A stretch of 64,000 nucleotides of DNA, from positions 1,426,001 to 1,490,000 of the forward strand of contig NZ_PVYX01000001.1 of assembly GCF_003001695.1 (NCBI RefSeq), in the 5' to 3' direction. The notes under the pieces are model-generated. The model did not search any database, had not been told where the DNA came from, and saw only the letters and a program-made list of their open reading frames with translations. Shown here in pieces: positions 28,251 through 35,804 of the stretch. This stretch comes from Flagellimonas meridianipacifica (GTDB taxonomy: Bacteria; Bacteroidota; Bacteroidia; Flavobacteriales; Flavobacteriaceae). The position numbers were made by a program, and so were the translations under genes. Every line of letters begins with the position of its first letter. The first letter of the stretch is position 1.

Positions 28251-28880
28251 TTAGGTTCCATTAAATTGGTTCATAGTGTTTTTTGCACCTGCGAAGACAA
28301 AGGATCTAACAAGCTCAGAGGCCTTGTCCAACCGTTCAGGTAAAGACGCCCGTTCTTCTTCGTTCCATTTTCCCAAAACATATTCTATTTGTCTGCCTTT
28401 CCCAAAATTAGCGCTTATCCCAAATCGGAATCGGGGATATTGAGTGGTTTGAAGTAGGTCTTGGATATTCTTTAAACCGTTATGTCCACCATCGCTGCCC
28501 TTTATTTTTAGTCGTAGTGTACCGAAAGGGAGGTTAATGTCATCTGTCACAATCAAGACATTCTCCAAGGGTATTTTCTCCTTTTCCATCCAATACTTCA
28601 CCGCTTTTCCGCTTAGATTCATGTAGGTGGATGGTTTTAGGCACAACACACTTTTTCCCTTGTGTTTGAAGGTTCCCACGGCACCCAGTTTGTCAGTTTC
28701 AAAAGAAAACCCTTCTTGTTCAGCAAGATGCTCTAGAATCATGAAGCCAATATTATGGCGTGTCTCTTCATAATCCGGTCCAATATTTCCCAAGCCAACT
28801 ATCAAAAATTTTTTCATTGCGTCCTCTTCTTCAAGTAAACGTGTAGATGAACTCAGCCATGTTTTTAAACTTTTCCACAT
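28251..28880 (-). CDS. pth: peptidyl-tRNA hydrolase
   Basis: Releases tRNA from stalled peptidyl-tRNA. The core begins [13 protein letters not shown] (ATG 28817) and carries TRHNIGF (catalytic His), [10 protein letters not shown] and [10 protein letters not shown] (catalytic Asp). An in-frame ATG at 28880 adds 21 residues ([21 protein letters not shown]) that read like a real amphipathic extension, so the longer form is given; the shorter 188-residue form equals the usual family length. Part of the prs-rplY-pth cluster. Confidence 0.93.
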   Translation of the reverse strand: MWKSLKTWLSSSTRLLEEEDAMKKFLIVGLGNIGPDYEETRHNIGFMILEHLAEQEGFSFETDKLGAVGTFKHKGKSVLCLKPSTYMNLSGKAVKYWMEKEKIPLENVLIVTDDINLPFGTLRLKIKGSDGGHNGLKNIQDLLQTTQYPRFRFGISANFGKGRQIEYVLGKWNEEERASLPERLDKASELVRSFVFAGAKNTMNQFNGT

Positions 28881-28903
28881 CTTGTTTTGAAATGCCCAAA
28901 AAT

Positions 28904-28937
28904 AAAAAGCATCCCACTAAAATCTATTAGGGGATGC
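28904..28937 (-). terminator. rho-independent terminator after rplY
   Basis: On the minus strand GCATCCC ... GGGATGC (28937-28931 and 28915-28909), with an inner CTAA/TTAG pairing, is followed by T5. Lies between rplY and pth, so pth needs its own promoter or readthrough. Confidence 0.8.
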
Positions 28938-28959
28938 TATCTTACAAAAATAAAATTAT

Positions 28960-29610
28960 CTATTCCGCAGCAGCAGCCTCTGGTGCAGCTTCTCCACCTT
29001 CAGCACCTTCGGCACCTTCAGTAGATTCTTCTCCTTCTTCCTCTTCTTCCTCATCTGCAACCGAAGTTCTAGAAGCTTTCACTTGAACAACAGCTGTGCT
29101 GTCAGGGTGCATGATAGTGTAATCATCACTTAAAAGCGTTTCAACCGAGATGGTTCCACCAATTCTAAGCTTGGAGATGTCCACAGTAATAAAATCCGGA
29201 AGCAACTCTGGCAACGCCTTGATGGAAAGCTTACGTTTTCTGAAAAGCAAACGCCCACCGTTACGTACCCCTGGGGAATTTCCTTCCAAACGTACAGGGA
29301 TGTTCATGGTAACCGGTTTGTCCTTGAACAATTGATAAAAATCAATGTGAAGGATTTTGTCAGTCACTGGGTGGAACTGAATATCTTGCAAAACCGCTTC
29401 CAACTTGGTGCCATCTTCCAGCTCAATTACAGCTGTGTGGGCGTTAGGGGTGTACACTAAGTTTTTGAACGCTAGTTCATCAGCTGAAAAGTGTAATGGA
29501 TTTTCCCCTCCGTACAGCACGCAAGGGACCTTTCCAGCATTACGTAAGGCTTTGGTAGATACCTTGCCCACGCTTTCTCTTTGGGATCCTTTGATTGTAA
29601 TTGACTTCAT
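28960..29610 (-). CDS. rplY: 50S ribosomal protein L25 / general stress protein Ctc
   Basis: Binds 5S rRNA. 216 residues: the L25 beta-barrel (residues 1-92; [28 protein letters not shown] in part) plus the Ctc-type TL5 C-terminal domain to about 180, and a low-complexity acidic/alanine tail ([10 protein letters not shown] ... PEAAAAE). Follows prs with a 17-bp gap. Confidence 0.96.
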   Translation of the reverse strand: MKSITIKGSQRESVGKVSTKALRNAGKVPCVLYGGENPLHFSADELAFKNLVYTPNAHTAVIELEDGTKLEAVLQDIQFHPVTDKILHIDFYQLFKDKPVTMNIPVRLEGNSPGVRNGGRLLFRKRKLSIKALPELLPDFITVDISKLRIGGTISVETLLSDDYTIMHPDSTAVVQVKASRTSVADEEEEEEGEESTEGAEGAEGGEAAPEAAAAE

Positions 29611-29627
29611 TATATTGAATTAAAAAT

Positions 29628-30569
29628 TTACATTAAAAATTTTGATGAAATTGAGGTGTTATGATGTACTCGGTGCATTACATCGGCAAACAAATCAGAA
29701 CAGCTCAATACTTTTAATTTATCGTGTGATTTTTCAACAGGAATCGAGTCCGTTATTATTAGCTCCTTTAACTGCGAGCTTTCAATTTTTTCGAAAGCAT
29801 CGCCAGACAATAATCCATGTGTGGTAATGGCCCTTACACTTATTGCGCCTCTTTCCATCATTAGGTCGGCCGCCTTGGTCAAAGTGCCCGCGGTATCCAC
29901 TAAATCGTCTACTAGAACCACATTTTTCCCTTTTACCTCACCAATAAGTTCCATATGGGATATCACATTGGCTTTAGCTCGCTGTTTGTAACAAATCACT
30001 ACATCACTTTCCAATGCCCTTGAATAGGCATATGCTCTTTTGGAACCACCCATGTCAGGTGAAGCGATACAGAGATTGTCCAAATTCAATTCCTTGAGAT
30101 AAGGTAAAAAGAGGGTAGAGGCGAACAAATGATCTACAGGTTTTTCAAAGAACCCTTGAATCTGGTCCGCATGAAGGTCCATGGTGATGATTCTAGTAGC
30201 ACCAGCGGTTTCCAACATTTTGGCCACTAATTTGGCAGCAATAGGCACCCGTGGTTTGTCTTTTCGGTCTTGTCGAGCCCAACCAAAATAGGGCATTACC
30301 GCCGTAATATGTCTAGCTGAAGCTCTTTTGGCCGCATCCAGCATCAACAGCATTTCCATAAGATTCTGTGGTCCCGGATTGGTAGAACCAATAATGAAAA
30401 TTCTGGCACCTCGAATGGATTCCTCAAAAGAAGGTTGAAACTCCCCGTCGCTATATCGGGAAAAACGTATCTTGCCCAATTCAGCGCCGTAGGACTTCGC
30501 TATTTTTTCTGCCAAAACCGTACTTTGAGTACAGGCAAAAATCTTGGGTTCTGGAACTTGATACGGCAT
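29628..30569 (-). CDS. prs: ribose-phosphate pyrophosphokinase
   Basis: Makes PRPP from ribose 5-phosphate and ATP for nucleotide, His and Trp synthesis. 313 residues. Contains RFSRYSDGE, the PYFGWARQDRK ATP-binding motif, TMDLHADQIQGFF and the PRPP-loop VLVDDLVDTAGTL. First gene of the prs-rplY pair; the adjacent tRNA genes are divergent from it. Confidence 0.97.
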   Translation of the reverse strand: MPYQVPEPKIFACTQSTVLAEKIAKSYGAELGKIRFSRYSDGEFQPSFEESIRGARIFIIGSTNPGPQNLMEMLLMLDAAKRASARHITAVMPYFGWARQDRKDKPRVPIAAKLVAKMLETAGATRIITMDLHADQIQGFFEKPVDHLFASTLFLPYLKELNLDNLCIASPDMGGSKRAYAYSRALESDVVICYKQRAKANVISHMELIGEVKGKNVVLVDDLVDTAGTLTKAADLMMERGAISVRAITTHGLLSGDAFEKIESSQLKELIITDSIPVEKSHDKLKVLSCSDLFADVMHRVHHNTSISSKFLM

Positions 30570-30672
30570 TATAAACTATTGTTGTCTAGTTTTTTAAACT
30601 TTCTTTTTTTCAAAAGAGGTGCAAATTTAAAAATTTATTCGGCTTGCTAAAGGATAAATGTGAAATTTTAGT

Positions 30673-30702
30673 TTTGCAAATACGAAGTATTTTTTAGCTT
30701 TG
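30673..30702 (+). promoter_or_regulatory. promoter of the tRNA-Leu locus
   Basis: TTTG at 30673-30676 and TAGCTTTG at 30695-30702, 18 bp apart: a near-ideal Bacteroidota sigma-A promoter. The first tRNA-like sequence starts 34 bp after the -7 element. Confidence 0.7.
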
Positions 30703-30735
30703 CAGTCCCAATTTTATGGGGAGTCTATTTTTTAG

Positions 30736-30779
30736 GCCTTGGTGGCGGAATTGGTAGACGCGCTGGATTCAAAATCCAG
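30736..30779 (+). pseudogene. truncated tRNA-Leu(CAA), 5' half only
   Basis: 44 nt identical in layout to the first 44 nt of the intact tRNA at 30793, ending just after the anticodon stem; the variable arm, T arm and acceptor 3' strand are missing. It differs from the intact copy at acceptor position 5 (T for C) and by a paired change in the anticodon stem (CTGGA/TCCAG versus CCGGA/TCCGG). The paired change shows it descends from a functional paralogue and is not just a decayed copy of its neighbour. Confidence 0.8.
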
Positions 30780-30792
30780 ATTTTAAATAGAG

Positions 30793-30874
30793 GCCTCGGT
30801 GGCGGAATTGGTAGACGCGCCGGATTCAAAATCCGGTTCTTTCGGGAGTGTGGGTTCGATTCCCACCCGAGGTA
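30793..30874 (+). tRNA. tRNA-Leu (anticodon CAA)
   Basis: 82 nt. Acceptor GCCTCGG/CCGAGGT (G-U at 1:72, then A73), D arm with GAATTGGTAGAC, anticodon stem CCGGA/TCCGG around loop TTCAAAA (anticodon CAA), a long class II variable arm (TTCTTTCGGGAG), and T arm GTGGG-TTCGATT-CCCAC. The 3' CCA is not encoded. It marks the left side of the integrated element. Confidence 0.95.
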
Positions 30875-30880
30875 CAGAAA

Positions 30881-30910
30881 AAGCTTAGATGAAAATCTAG
30901 GCTTTTTTTA
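30881..30910 (+). terminator. terminator of the tRNA-Leu transcript
   Basis: AAGCTTAGAT (30881-30890) pairs with ATCTAGGCTT (30895-30904) over a GAAA tetraloop, followed by TTTTTT. Seven bases after the tRNA. Confidence 0.85.
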
Positions 30911-31200
30911 TGCTCAGGTAAAACATAGGTACAACAAATTGTGATTTCTCGCATGAATATATAATCTGATGTAAATTAATAGCATATGATGATATTCTTC
31001 ATTGATATTAACCTATGAAAACAGACTTACTCATCGGGATTAGCTTGTATTTATCAATTTTCATAGAAAAAGAGTGCTTTGGAATTAAATGAAACCTGTG
31101 CACAGTTTTTTTGTGTTAGCTGTTGATAATGAAGCATATAATAACCAAATATTTGACTTAAAAAATGTACATTGCTCAATAGTCAGGCTCAAAAAGAAAA
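30911..31200. other. gene-free left end of the element
   Basis: 290 AT-rich bases between the tRNA terminator and the first element gene. No integrase remnant, promoter or repeat recognised. Confidence 0.4.
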
Positions 31201-32373
31201 ATGAATTTTAAAGACGAATTTCAAAAATATGACATTGATGAAGAGAATAATCTTCGATATAAAAGAGATTTAGAGGAAAGATTGTCTAAGAAATCTAGGA
31301 TTGCTTTTTATGAGAGACCAAAGTCCTTGATGAAAGGCAATCTATTATTTGCCTCTGCTCTTTTCGCGACAAGTTTATTTCTCATTCATTTTGTTGCGTC
31401 CTTCTTCGAAAATGAAAATGTTACCGCCAATACTATAATCGAAGATTTCTCCTTTTTTATCTCGATTTTATGTGGAGTGGGCTTTTATTTAATAAACCTT
31501 GCAGCTGATAAATTGAGAAGTTTTATCGTCAATTTAGTCGATTTGACGAGGGATGTTAACAGAGAAAAAGCTGAATCCTTCTTTAAAATTTACATAACGG
31601 ATTTTTTAAGCAAAAAACGACAACTACTATTTGGATTAATTTTTGGAGCTCTTAATGTTATTGTTGCTCTGATTTTAGGAGTTTGTTACCAAGAGATGAA
31701 GTATTACTATGTGTTTACAACTCTCATGATTCAAATATTTATTATTGGGTTTATTGGAGGAATATCTGTAAATCAGACTATAGTTGTTTTAAAGTTGATT
31801 GATAAAATTTCTGTAAAAGACGACATTAATTTAAAACATTTTTACCCTGATAAATGTGCTGGTACTTTGATAATAGGAGACATACTATTTCGCTTTTCAA
31901 TATACTTTATTACTATAGGTATATTCATTTTCATTTTCATGCATAATTTTGAGTGGACTAATCTTAAAAATGGATTTGCTTATAAGTACTATGTTAAAGG
32001 ATTGGCTATTTTTTGGGAGATTTTCCCTTTTTTGTTAGCTGCTGCAATTTTCTTTCTCCCGGCCAAAAAAATAAATTCAATTTTGGATGAATATAAAGTT
32101 TTTGAACAGCTGAAGATTCGTAAAAGACTGAAACATTTATCTGATTTAATGCTAGATTTAAAACCTGAAAATCCTGATTCTAAGCAAAAACTGAAAGTGC
32201 TAAATCATCATTTTAAAAGACTAGAAAAAATTGATAGTTCTCTAGAAGAATTGAATACATGGCCTTATGATTTCAAATATAGAGCAACATTTCTAAGTGT
32301 TTTTATTCCTGTGTGTGTTGCCGTAATACTGGAGATTACCAAACAAATAATATCTAACTTTTTACAATTTTGA
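31201..32373 (+). CDS. unknown polytopic membrane protein
   Basis: 390 residues, not recognised. Charged N-terminus (residues 1-45) rich in Lys/Glu/Arg, then six or seven hydrophobic helices (about 48-68, 80-100, 140-165, 170-195, 225-250, 265-290 and 365-385), with a charged cytoplasmic-looking coiled segment KVFEQLKIRKRLKHLSDLM at about 300-350. No catalytic motif visible. Strongly AT-rich compared with the chromosomal genes, as expected of recent transfer. It stands alone next to the attachment side of the element. Confidence 0.6.
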   Translation: MNFKDEFQKYDIDEENNLRYKRDLEERLSKKSRIAFYERPKSLMKGNLLFASALFATSLFLIHFVASFFENENVTANTIIEDFSFFISILCGVGFYLINLAADKLRSFIVNLVDLTRDVNREKAESFFKIYITDFLSKKRQLLFGLIFGALNVIVALILGVCYQEMKYYYVFTTLMIQIFIIGFIGGISVNQTIVVLKLIDKISVKDDINLKHFYPDKCAGTLIIGDILFRFSIYFITIGIFIFIFMHNFEWTNLKNGFAYKYYVKGLAIFWEIFPFLLAAAIFFLPAKKINSILDEYKVFEQLKIRKRLKHLSDLMLDLKPENPDSKQKLKVLNHHFKRLEKIDSSLEELNTWPYDFKYRATFLSVFIPVCVAVILEITKQIISNFLQF

Positions 32374-32541
32374 TATTTTCGCATAGCTCTCAATACTCAT
32401 ATTTAGACTCTTGTCGTCGATTATTAATGAGTTCAAGCAATATTTACTTCGCTTTTGTTAGTTAACCCGTTCAGCACATTCCCCTATATTCCGTTGCTCT
32501 TCATTCTGGGAAAAGAGCTTCACTCAAATATTCTTGGACAC

Positions 32542-32629
32542 AATCCCCAATTTTAGCTTTCCATTCTGCTAACCCTTCCCGCTGGGGGCTGGGAAGGAAC
32601 TCTTCATTCCCTAGCTAAAATTGGGGATT
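32542..32629. repeat. long nested hairpin 1
   Basis: Perfect 17-bp outer arms AATCCCCAATTTTAGCT (32542-32558) and its complement (32613-32629); an inner 7-bp stem CCTTCCC (32574-32580) / GGGAAGG (32591-32597). Confidence 0.85.
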
Positions 32630-32632
32630 AAG

Positions 32633-32739
32633 TCCGCTTTTTCAGCGGAAAGACATCGCCATGGTTTTCTTAACGGTATTTATGGCAAGGACTTCCTTAG
32701 TCCTTGCTCGGAAATCCCTAAAAACCAAACCGCTGTCTT
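32633..32739. repeat. hairpins 2 and 3, directly abutting
   Basis: Hairpin 2: TCCGCT (32633-32638) / AGCGGA (32644-32649). Hairpin 3: AAGACA (32650-32655) / TGTCTT (32734-32739), GGTTTT (32663-32668) / AAAACC (32721-32726) and an apical perfect 9-bp stem GCAAGGACT (32685-32693) / AGTCCTTGC (32699-32707). Confidence 0.8.
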
Positions 32740-33137
32740 ACACATTTTAAGGGGTTTATAATGGCTGAAGCCTTTGCTGTTTTTCGGGTCATCGAAAAAC
32801 AGGACGTACATAACCAATTCTACATTAAACCCAACTGCTCAAATCGCTTAACTGTCGGTACGCTCTGATCGCAACCGGCTTTAAAAGAATTGCTAATGCC
32901 CTTATGGAACTTGTCAAGACCTTGACGAGTTTTCGTGAAAAATAAGGTATCTACTTCCTTGAATCCGCCTTTGGCGTGATTACTACGTCTCAGACACACC
33001 TGATTTTTCCCAAAAAGTCTTGACAAAACCCACTTCACCCATTGGTGCCTTGCACGGAAGAAATCAAACAAACACCCCTTAAAATTTAATGTTGATTGAA
33101 TGGAAAAGGGATAATAGTAATCTTTAAATCTTTAGTT

Positions 33138-33482
33138 ATGAGTACGATTAAAAATCACGTGCAATTGATTGGAAACGTTGGTCAAGAGCCAACCATTACG
33201 AACCTAGAAAGCGGGAAGAAAGTCGCCCGATTTTCTGTAGCCACAAATGAGAACTACAAAGACAGCAAAGGCGAGAAACAAACGGACACTAACTGGCATA
33301 CTATTGTTGCTTGGGGCAAGTCTGCTGAAATCGTCGAACAGTATGTAGCGAAAGGAAAGGAAGTGGGTATTGCAGGAAAGCTAAAAACAAGAACCTACAC
33401 CATTGACGATGGCAACCAACGCTATGTTACCGAGGTGGTCGCAGGTGAGATCCTATTGATGGGTTCAAAGGATAACAAGTAA
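33138..33482 (+). CDS. ssb: single-stranded DNA-binding protein
   Basis: 114 residues from ATG 33138. OB-fold SSB core: HVQLIGNVGQEPTITNLESGKKVARFSVATNENY, TNWHTIVAWGKSAEIVEQYVAKGKEVGIAGKL and a YVTEVVAGEILLMG strand (quoted in pieces). Unlike chromosomal SSB it stops at LLMGSKDNK with no disordered linker and no acidic DDDIPF-type tail, so it probably coats transferred DNA without recruiting host repair proteins through the tail. A strong terminator follows. Confidence 0.93.
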   Translation: MSTIKNHVQLIGNVGQEPTITNLESGKKVARFSVATNENYKDSKGEKQTDTNWHTIVAWGKSAEIVEQYVAKGKEVGIAGKLKTRTYTIDDGNQRYVTEVVAGEILLMGSKDNK

Positions 33483-33490
33483 TCAAAAGA

Positions 33491-33527
33491 AAGAGGGCGT
33501 GCCTGTTTAAAAGACGCGCCCTCTTTT
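33491..33527 (+). terminator. rho-independent terminator after ssb
   Basis: AAGAGGGCGTG (33491-33501) with CGCGCCCTCTT (33515-33525), one T-G pair, then TT. GC-rich stem, 8 bp after the stop. Confidence 0.85.
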
Positions 33528-33555
33528 CATTATCCAAACTTAAAATTATTGAACA

Positions 33556-33936
33556 ATGAAAACTCAAGTTAATGAAATAAATGAGAATTTACAGCACTTC
33601 ACGGGAACAGAAGTGTTTTACCAAATACCACTATTGAGAACAAGATTCACCGATGGTTTGAAATACCTGTCCGAAGTTGCCGAATGCTTTTGGCTTATTA
33701 CGGATGCTTCGGTAATAGCGAAAAGTCTAATGAACCGGAGCAAGTTTATCACTATTGATTATCAAAGGTTGTCAGAGGACAAACAAGACTATACAGGTTA
33801 TGAAGCTGAAATCATTTACAGCGATGGCAACGACAATGTTTTGGAAACATACCGTTACAACGCGACCGATTTTCCATTAGATGAACTACGATTGTTTTTT
33901 GTAAATAATACATTAATGTTGCCGAGTGAATATTGA
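33556..33936 (+). CDS. DUF6876 family protein
   Basis: 126 residues. Matches the DUF6876 pattern of conjugative-element proteins: LQHFTGTEVFYQIPLLRTRFTDGLKYLSEVAECFWLITD in pieces, then ITIDYQRLSEDKQDYTGYEAEIIYSDGN and a LPSEY end. Small soluble protein of unknown function regularly found beside element-borne ssb genes. Has its own terminator downstream. Confidence 0.78.
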   Translation: MKTQVNEINENLQHFTGTEVFYQIPLLRTRFTDGLKYLSEVAECFWLITDASVIAKSLMNRSKFITIDYQRLSEDKQDYTGYEAEIIYSDGNDNVLETYRYNATDFPLDELRLFFVNNTLMLPSEY

Positions 33937-33957
33937 GAGTTTATTGACTTGGACAAT

Positions 33958-33990
33958 ACACCCTTGACTATTCGGGGGTGTTTTTGTTTT
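33958..33990 (+). terminator. terminator after the DUF6876 gene
   Basis: ACACCC (33958-33963) / GGGTGT (33976-33981) followed by TTTTGTTTT. Confidence 0.7.
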
Positions 33991-34054
33991 GATAGACCAT
34001 TCGAACCAAGAAAAAAACGTATCTTTATTTTGCTGAATTACAGCAATAAAATTT

Positions 34055-34360
34055 ATATAGCTATCCCAATTTTTGACTTTCGCTGGTAGCTATATCCATC
34101 TATATTTTAGGCTTTGGGATTGTTGAAATTCCCAAAAAATGCAATCAGCTTTTTAGCTGGATTGTATGGAATTTTTGTCCCGCTCGCGGGACGAAATGGA
34201 ATAGCAAGAGGGTAACACGCTGCGCGGTGTTAGGTATTCCATTTCTGTTGTAAATCATTGATTTTTAGTTTGGTGAAAATCAATCGGATTTTGAAATTTT
34301 CCGCGATTTACGTCAAATACACTCAGAATGCCTGAAAATAGGGATGGATTTACGTCAAAT
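34055..34360. other. oriT: candidate origin of transfer (oriT) with hairpins and direct repeats
   Basis: In the 444-bp gap before the mobilisation genes: ATATAGCTA/TAGCTATAT (34055-34063, 34087-34095); CAATCAGCT/AGCTGGATTG (34142-34150, 34155-34164); GTCCCG/CGGGAC (34177-34182, 34187-34192); AAATGGAATA/TATTCCATTT (34194-34203, 34235-34244) enclosing AACAC/GTGTT; then two copies of GATTTACGTCAAAT (34305-34318, 34347-34360). Hairpins plus repeats next to a relaxase gene are how an oriT usually looks. The nick site is not identified. Confidence 0.6.
34305..34360. repeat. 14-bp direct repeats upstream of the mobilisation operon
   Basis: GATTTACGTCAAAT occurs at 34305-34318 and 34347-34360, starts 42 bp apart (four helical turns), which suits two bound copies of the same protein, possibly the BfmA/BtgA-like accessory protein. 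Confidence 0.75.
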
Positions 34361-34380
34361 CTTCAAAAAAGCGAAAGAAA

Positions 34381-34761
34381 ATGGACTCATTCATTACCAT
34401 CCGGTTCAAACGGAAAACCGCAAAGCGTTTTCAGGAATTTTCCAAGATGCACTTCAAAACGCACACCGATGCGATGGAAGCAATTCTCGATTTTTTCTTC
34501 TATAACGAGATTTCACCAAAGGAAAATTTAGGACCAACGGGGCGCACCATCGAAGCCAGATTACTGAAGCGCATCAATGCGGTAATTGCCATTATGCGCG
34601 ATGTGGAAAAGACCCAAACCAAACCCACGGTCGCAATGTTGCAATCGCTGTTTGAACTAGAAGAACCCAAAAAGAAACCCTTGATTCTTGAAAAGAAATT
34701 TACACAAGAAAGTAAAGAAGTCCGCTTTCGCGAAAAGCGAAACACCACCGATGAACTTTAA
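34381..34761 (+). CDS. BfmA/BtgA-family mobilisation accessory protein
   Basis: 126 residues. The N-terminal FITIRFKRKTAKRFQEFSKMHFKTHTDAMEAILDFF is a ribbon-helix-helix-like DNA-binding segment typical of BfmA/BtgA accessory proteins; then a helical part with GRTIEARLLKRINAVIAIMRDVEKTQTKPTV. It probably binds oriT and helps load the relaxase. First gene of a three-gene mobilisation operon; 11 bp before the relaxase gene. Confidence 0.82.
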   Translation: MDSFITIRFKRKTAKRFQEFSKMHFKTHTDAMEAILDFFFYNEISPKENLGPTGRTIEARLLKRINAVIAIMRDVEKTQTKPTVAMLQSLFELEEPKKKPLILEKKFTQESKEVRFREKRNTTDEL

Positions 34762-34772
34762 AAATTGTCACT

Positions 34773-35804
34773 ATGTACTTCAATATTACCGCACAAAAAT
34801 TAGGAACGAATTATAGTCAAAGTTCGGTGGATTTTGTAGACTATCTCGAAAAGGAAAATAAGGGTTTGGAAAAGGAAGAGATGGAACATTTCTTTAACCA
34901 ATATGGGGATGAGATTTCAGCCAACGAAGTGGTCAAAGAGATTGATGGAAATACGGCAAAACTCAAAAAGAAAGAACCAAAATTCTATTCCATTACAGTC
35001 AGTCCATCCAAATATGAATTGCGAAAACTTCAGAACATCAGCGAAGATTTAAAGCTATACACTCGTGAGCTGATGAAGGATTATGCCGCATCATTTAATC
35101 GGGAAATAAACGGACGACCAGTTGCAGTAGATGACATAAAATACTTCGCCAAAATTGAACACCAACGCACCTTTAAGGGCACGGATTTTCAGGTGCGAGA
35201 AAACCAACCTTTTGCTACCAAGATACTTGAACTAAAACAGGAAATCCGGCAAATTCAGCGAGGCGCATCCAAAGGAAGCATCGATAGGTTAAAGCTCAAA
35301 ATTGCCAAACTGGAACGTGAAGCGCCGCACCAGCAAAACAGTAAGCGCATTGTCCAGGGAATGAAAAAGGAAGGCAACCAAAGCCATATCCATGTTATCG
35401 TCAGTCGAAAGGATGCATCTAATTCCTTTAGTCTTTCCCCAGGAAGTAAGCACAAGGCATCTGAAGTTGAAATGCACGGTAAAAAAGTAAAGCGTGGGTT
35501 TGACCGAGACCAATTTTTTGAAAGGGCCGAAAAGACGTTTGATAAGACTTTCGGCTACAAACGCAACTATGCTGAGACCTATAAAGCGAAGAAAGATTTT
35601 GTGAAGAATCCTAAACTCTACTTTGCTGCTTTAATGAAATTACCAGCCAATGAAAAAGCCTTTGCTTTTAAAATGATGGGCAAATCTGGTGTGCCATTGG
35701 TGCCTAATATCCCAACAAGTAAAGCGCAACTGGCACTCAAAGCTATTAAACAGTTGCGAAAAGGCGTTGAAGTCGCAGTGAAATCAAGCTCTATAGGAAT
35801 ATGA
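34773..35804 (+). CDS. DUF5712 / MobB-type relaxase
   Basis: 343 residues. N-terminal MYFNITAQKLGTNYSQSSVDFVDYLEKEN, then FYSITVSPSKYEL and, near residue 205, the NQSHIHVIVSRKD segment with the His-x-His expected of relaxase metal sites. A tyrosine in the N-terminal region (Y14 or Y24) may be the DNA nucleophile. Nicks oriT and pilots the strand. Its stop overlaps the coupling-protein start (ATGA). Confidence 0.8.
   Translation: MYFNITAQKLGTNYSQSSVDFVDYLEKENKGLEKEEMEHFFNQYGDEISANEVVKEIDGNTAKLKKKEPKFYSITVSPSKYELRKLQNISEDLKLYTRELMKDYAASFNREINGRPVAVDDIKYFAKIEHQRTFKGTDFQVRENQPFATKILELKQEIRQIQRGASKGSIDRLKLKIAKLEREAPHQQNSKRIVQGMKKEGNQSHIHVIVSRKDASNSFSLSPGSKHKASEVEMHGKKVKRGFDRDQFFERAEKTFDKTFGYKRNYAETYKAKKDFVKNPKLYFAALMKLPANEKAFAFKMMGKSGVPLVPNIPTSKAQLALKAIKQLRKGVEVAVKSSSIGI

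Larger units (their letters stand above)
32374..33137. other. 764-bp non-coding, highly structured region upstream of ssb
   Basis: No convincing gene. It holds three consecutive long hairpins (32542-32739), a separated inverted repeat TTGTCAAGAC/GTCTTGACAA (32911-32920 and 33017-33026) and a perfect palindrome GTCAAGACCTTGAC (32913-32926). An 83-codon minus-strand frame (32820-33071) has only a TTG start. Composition differs from the coding DNA on both sides. Candidates: structured ncRNA, replication or single-strand origin. Confidence 0.6.

Noticed and set aside
32820-33071. 83-codon minus-strand frame upstream of ssb
   Set aside because: Only a TTG start and no recognised family; it lies in a region dominated by inverted repeats. 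Treated as structured non-coding DNA.
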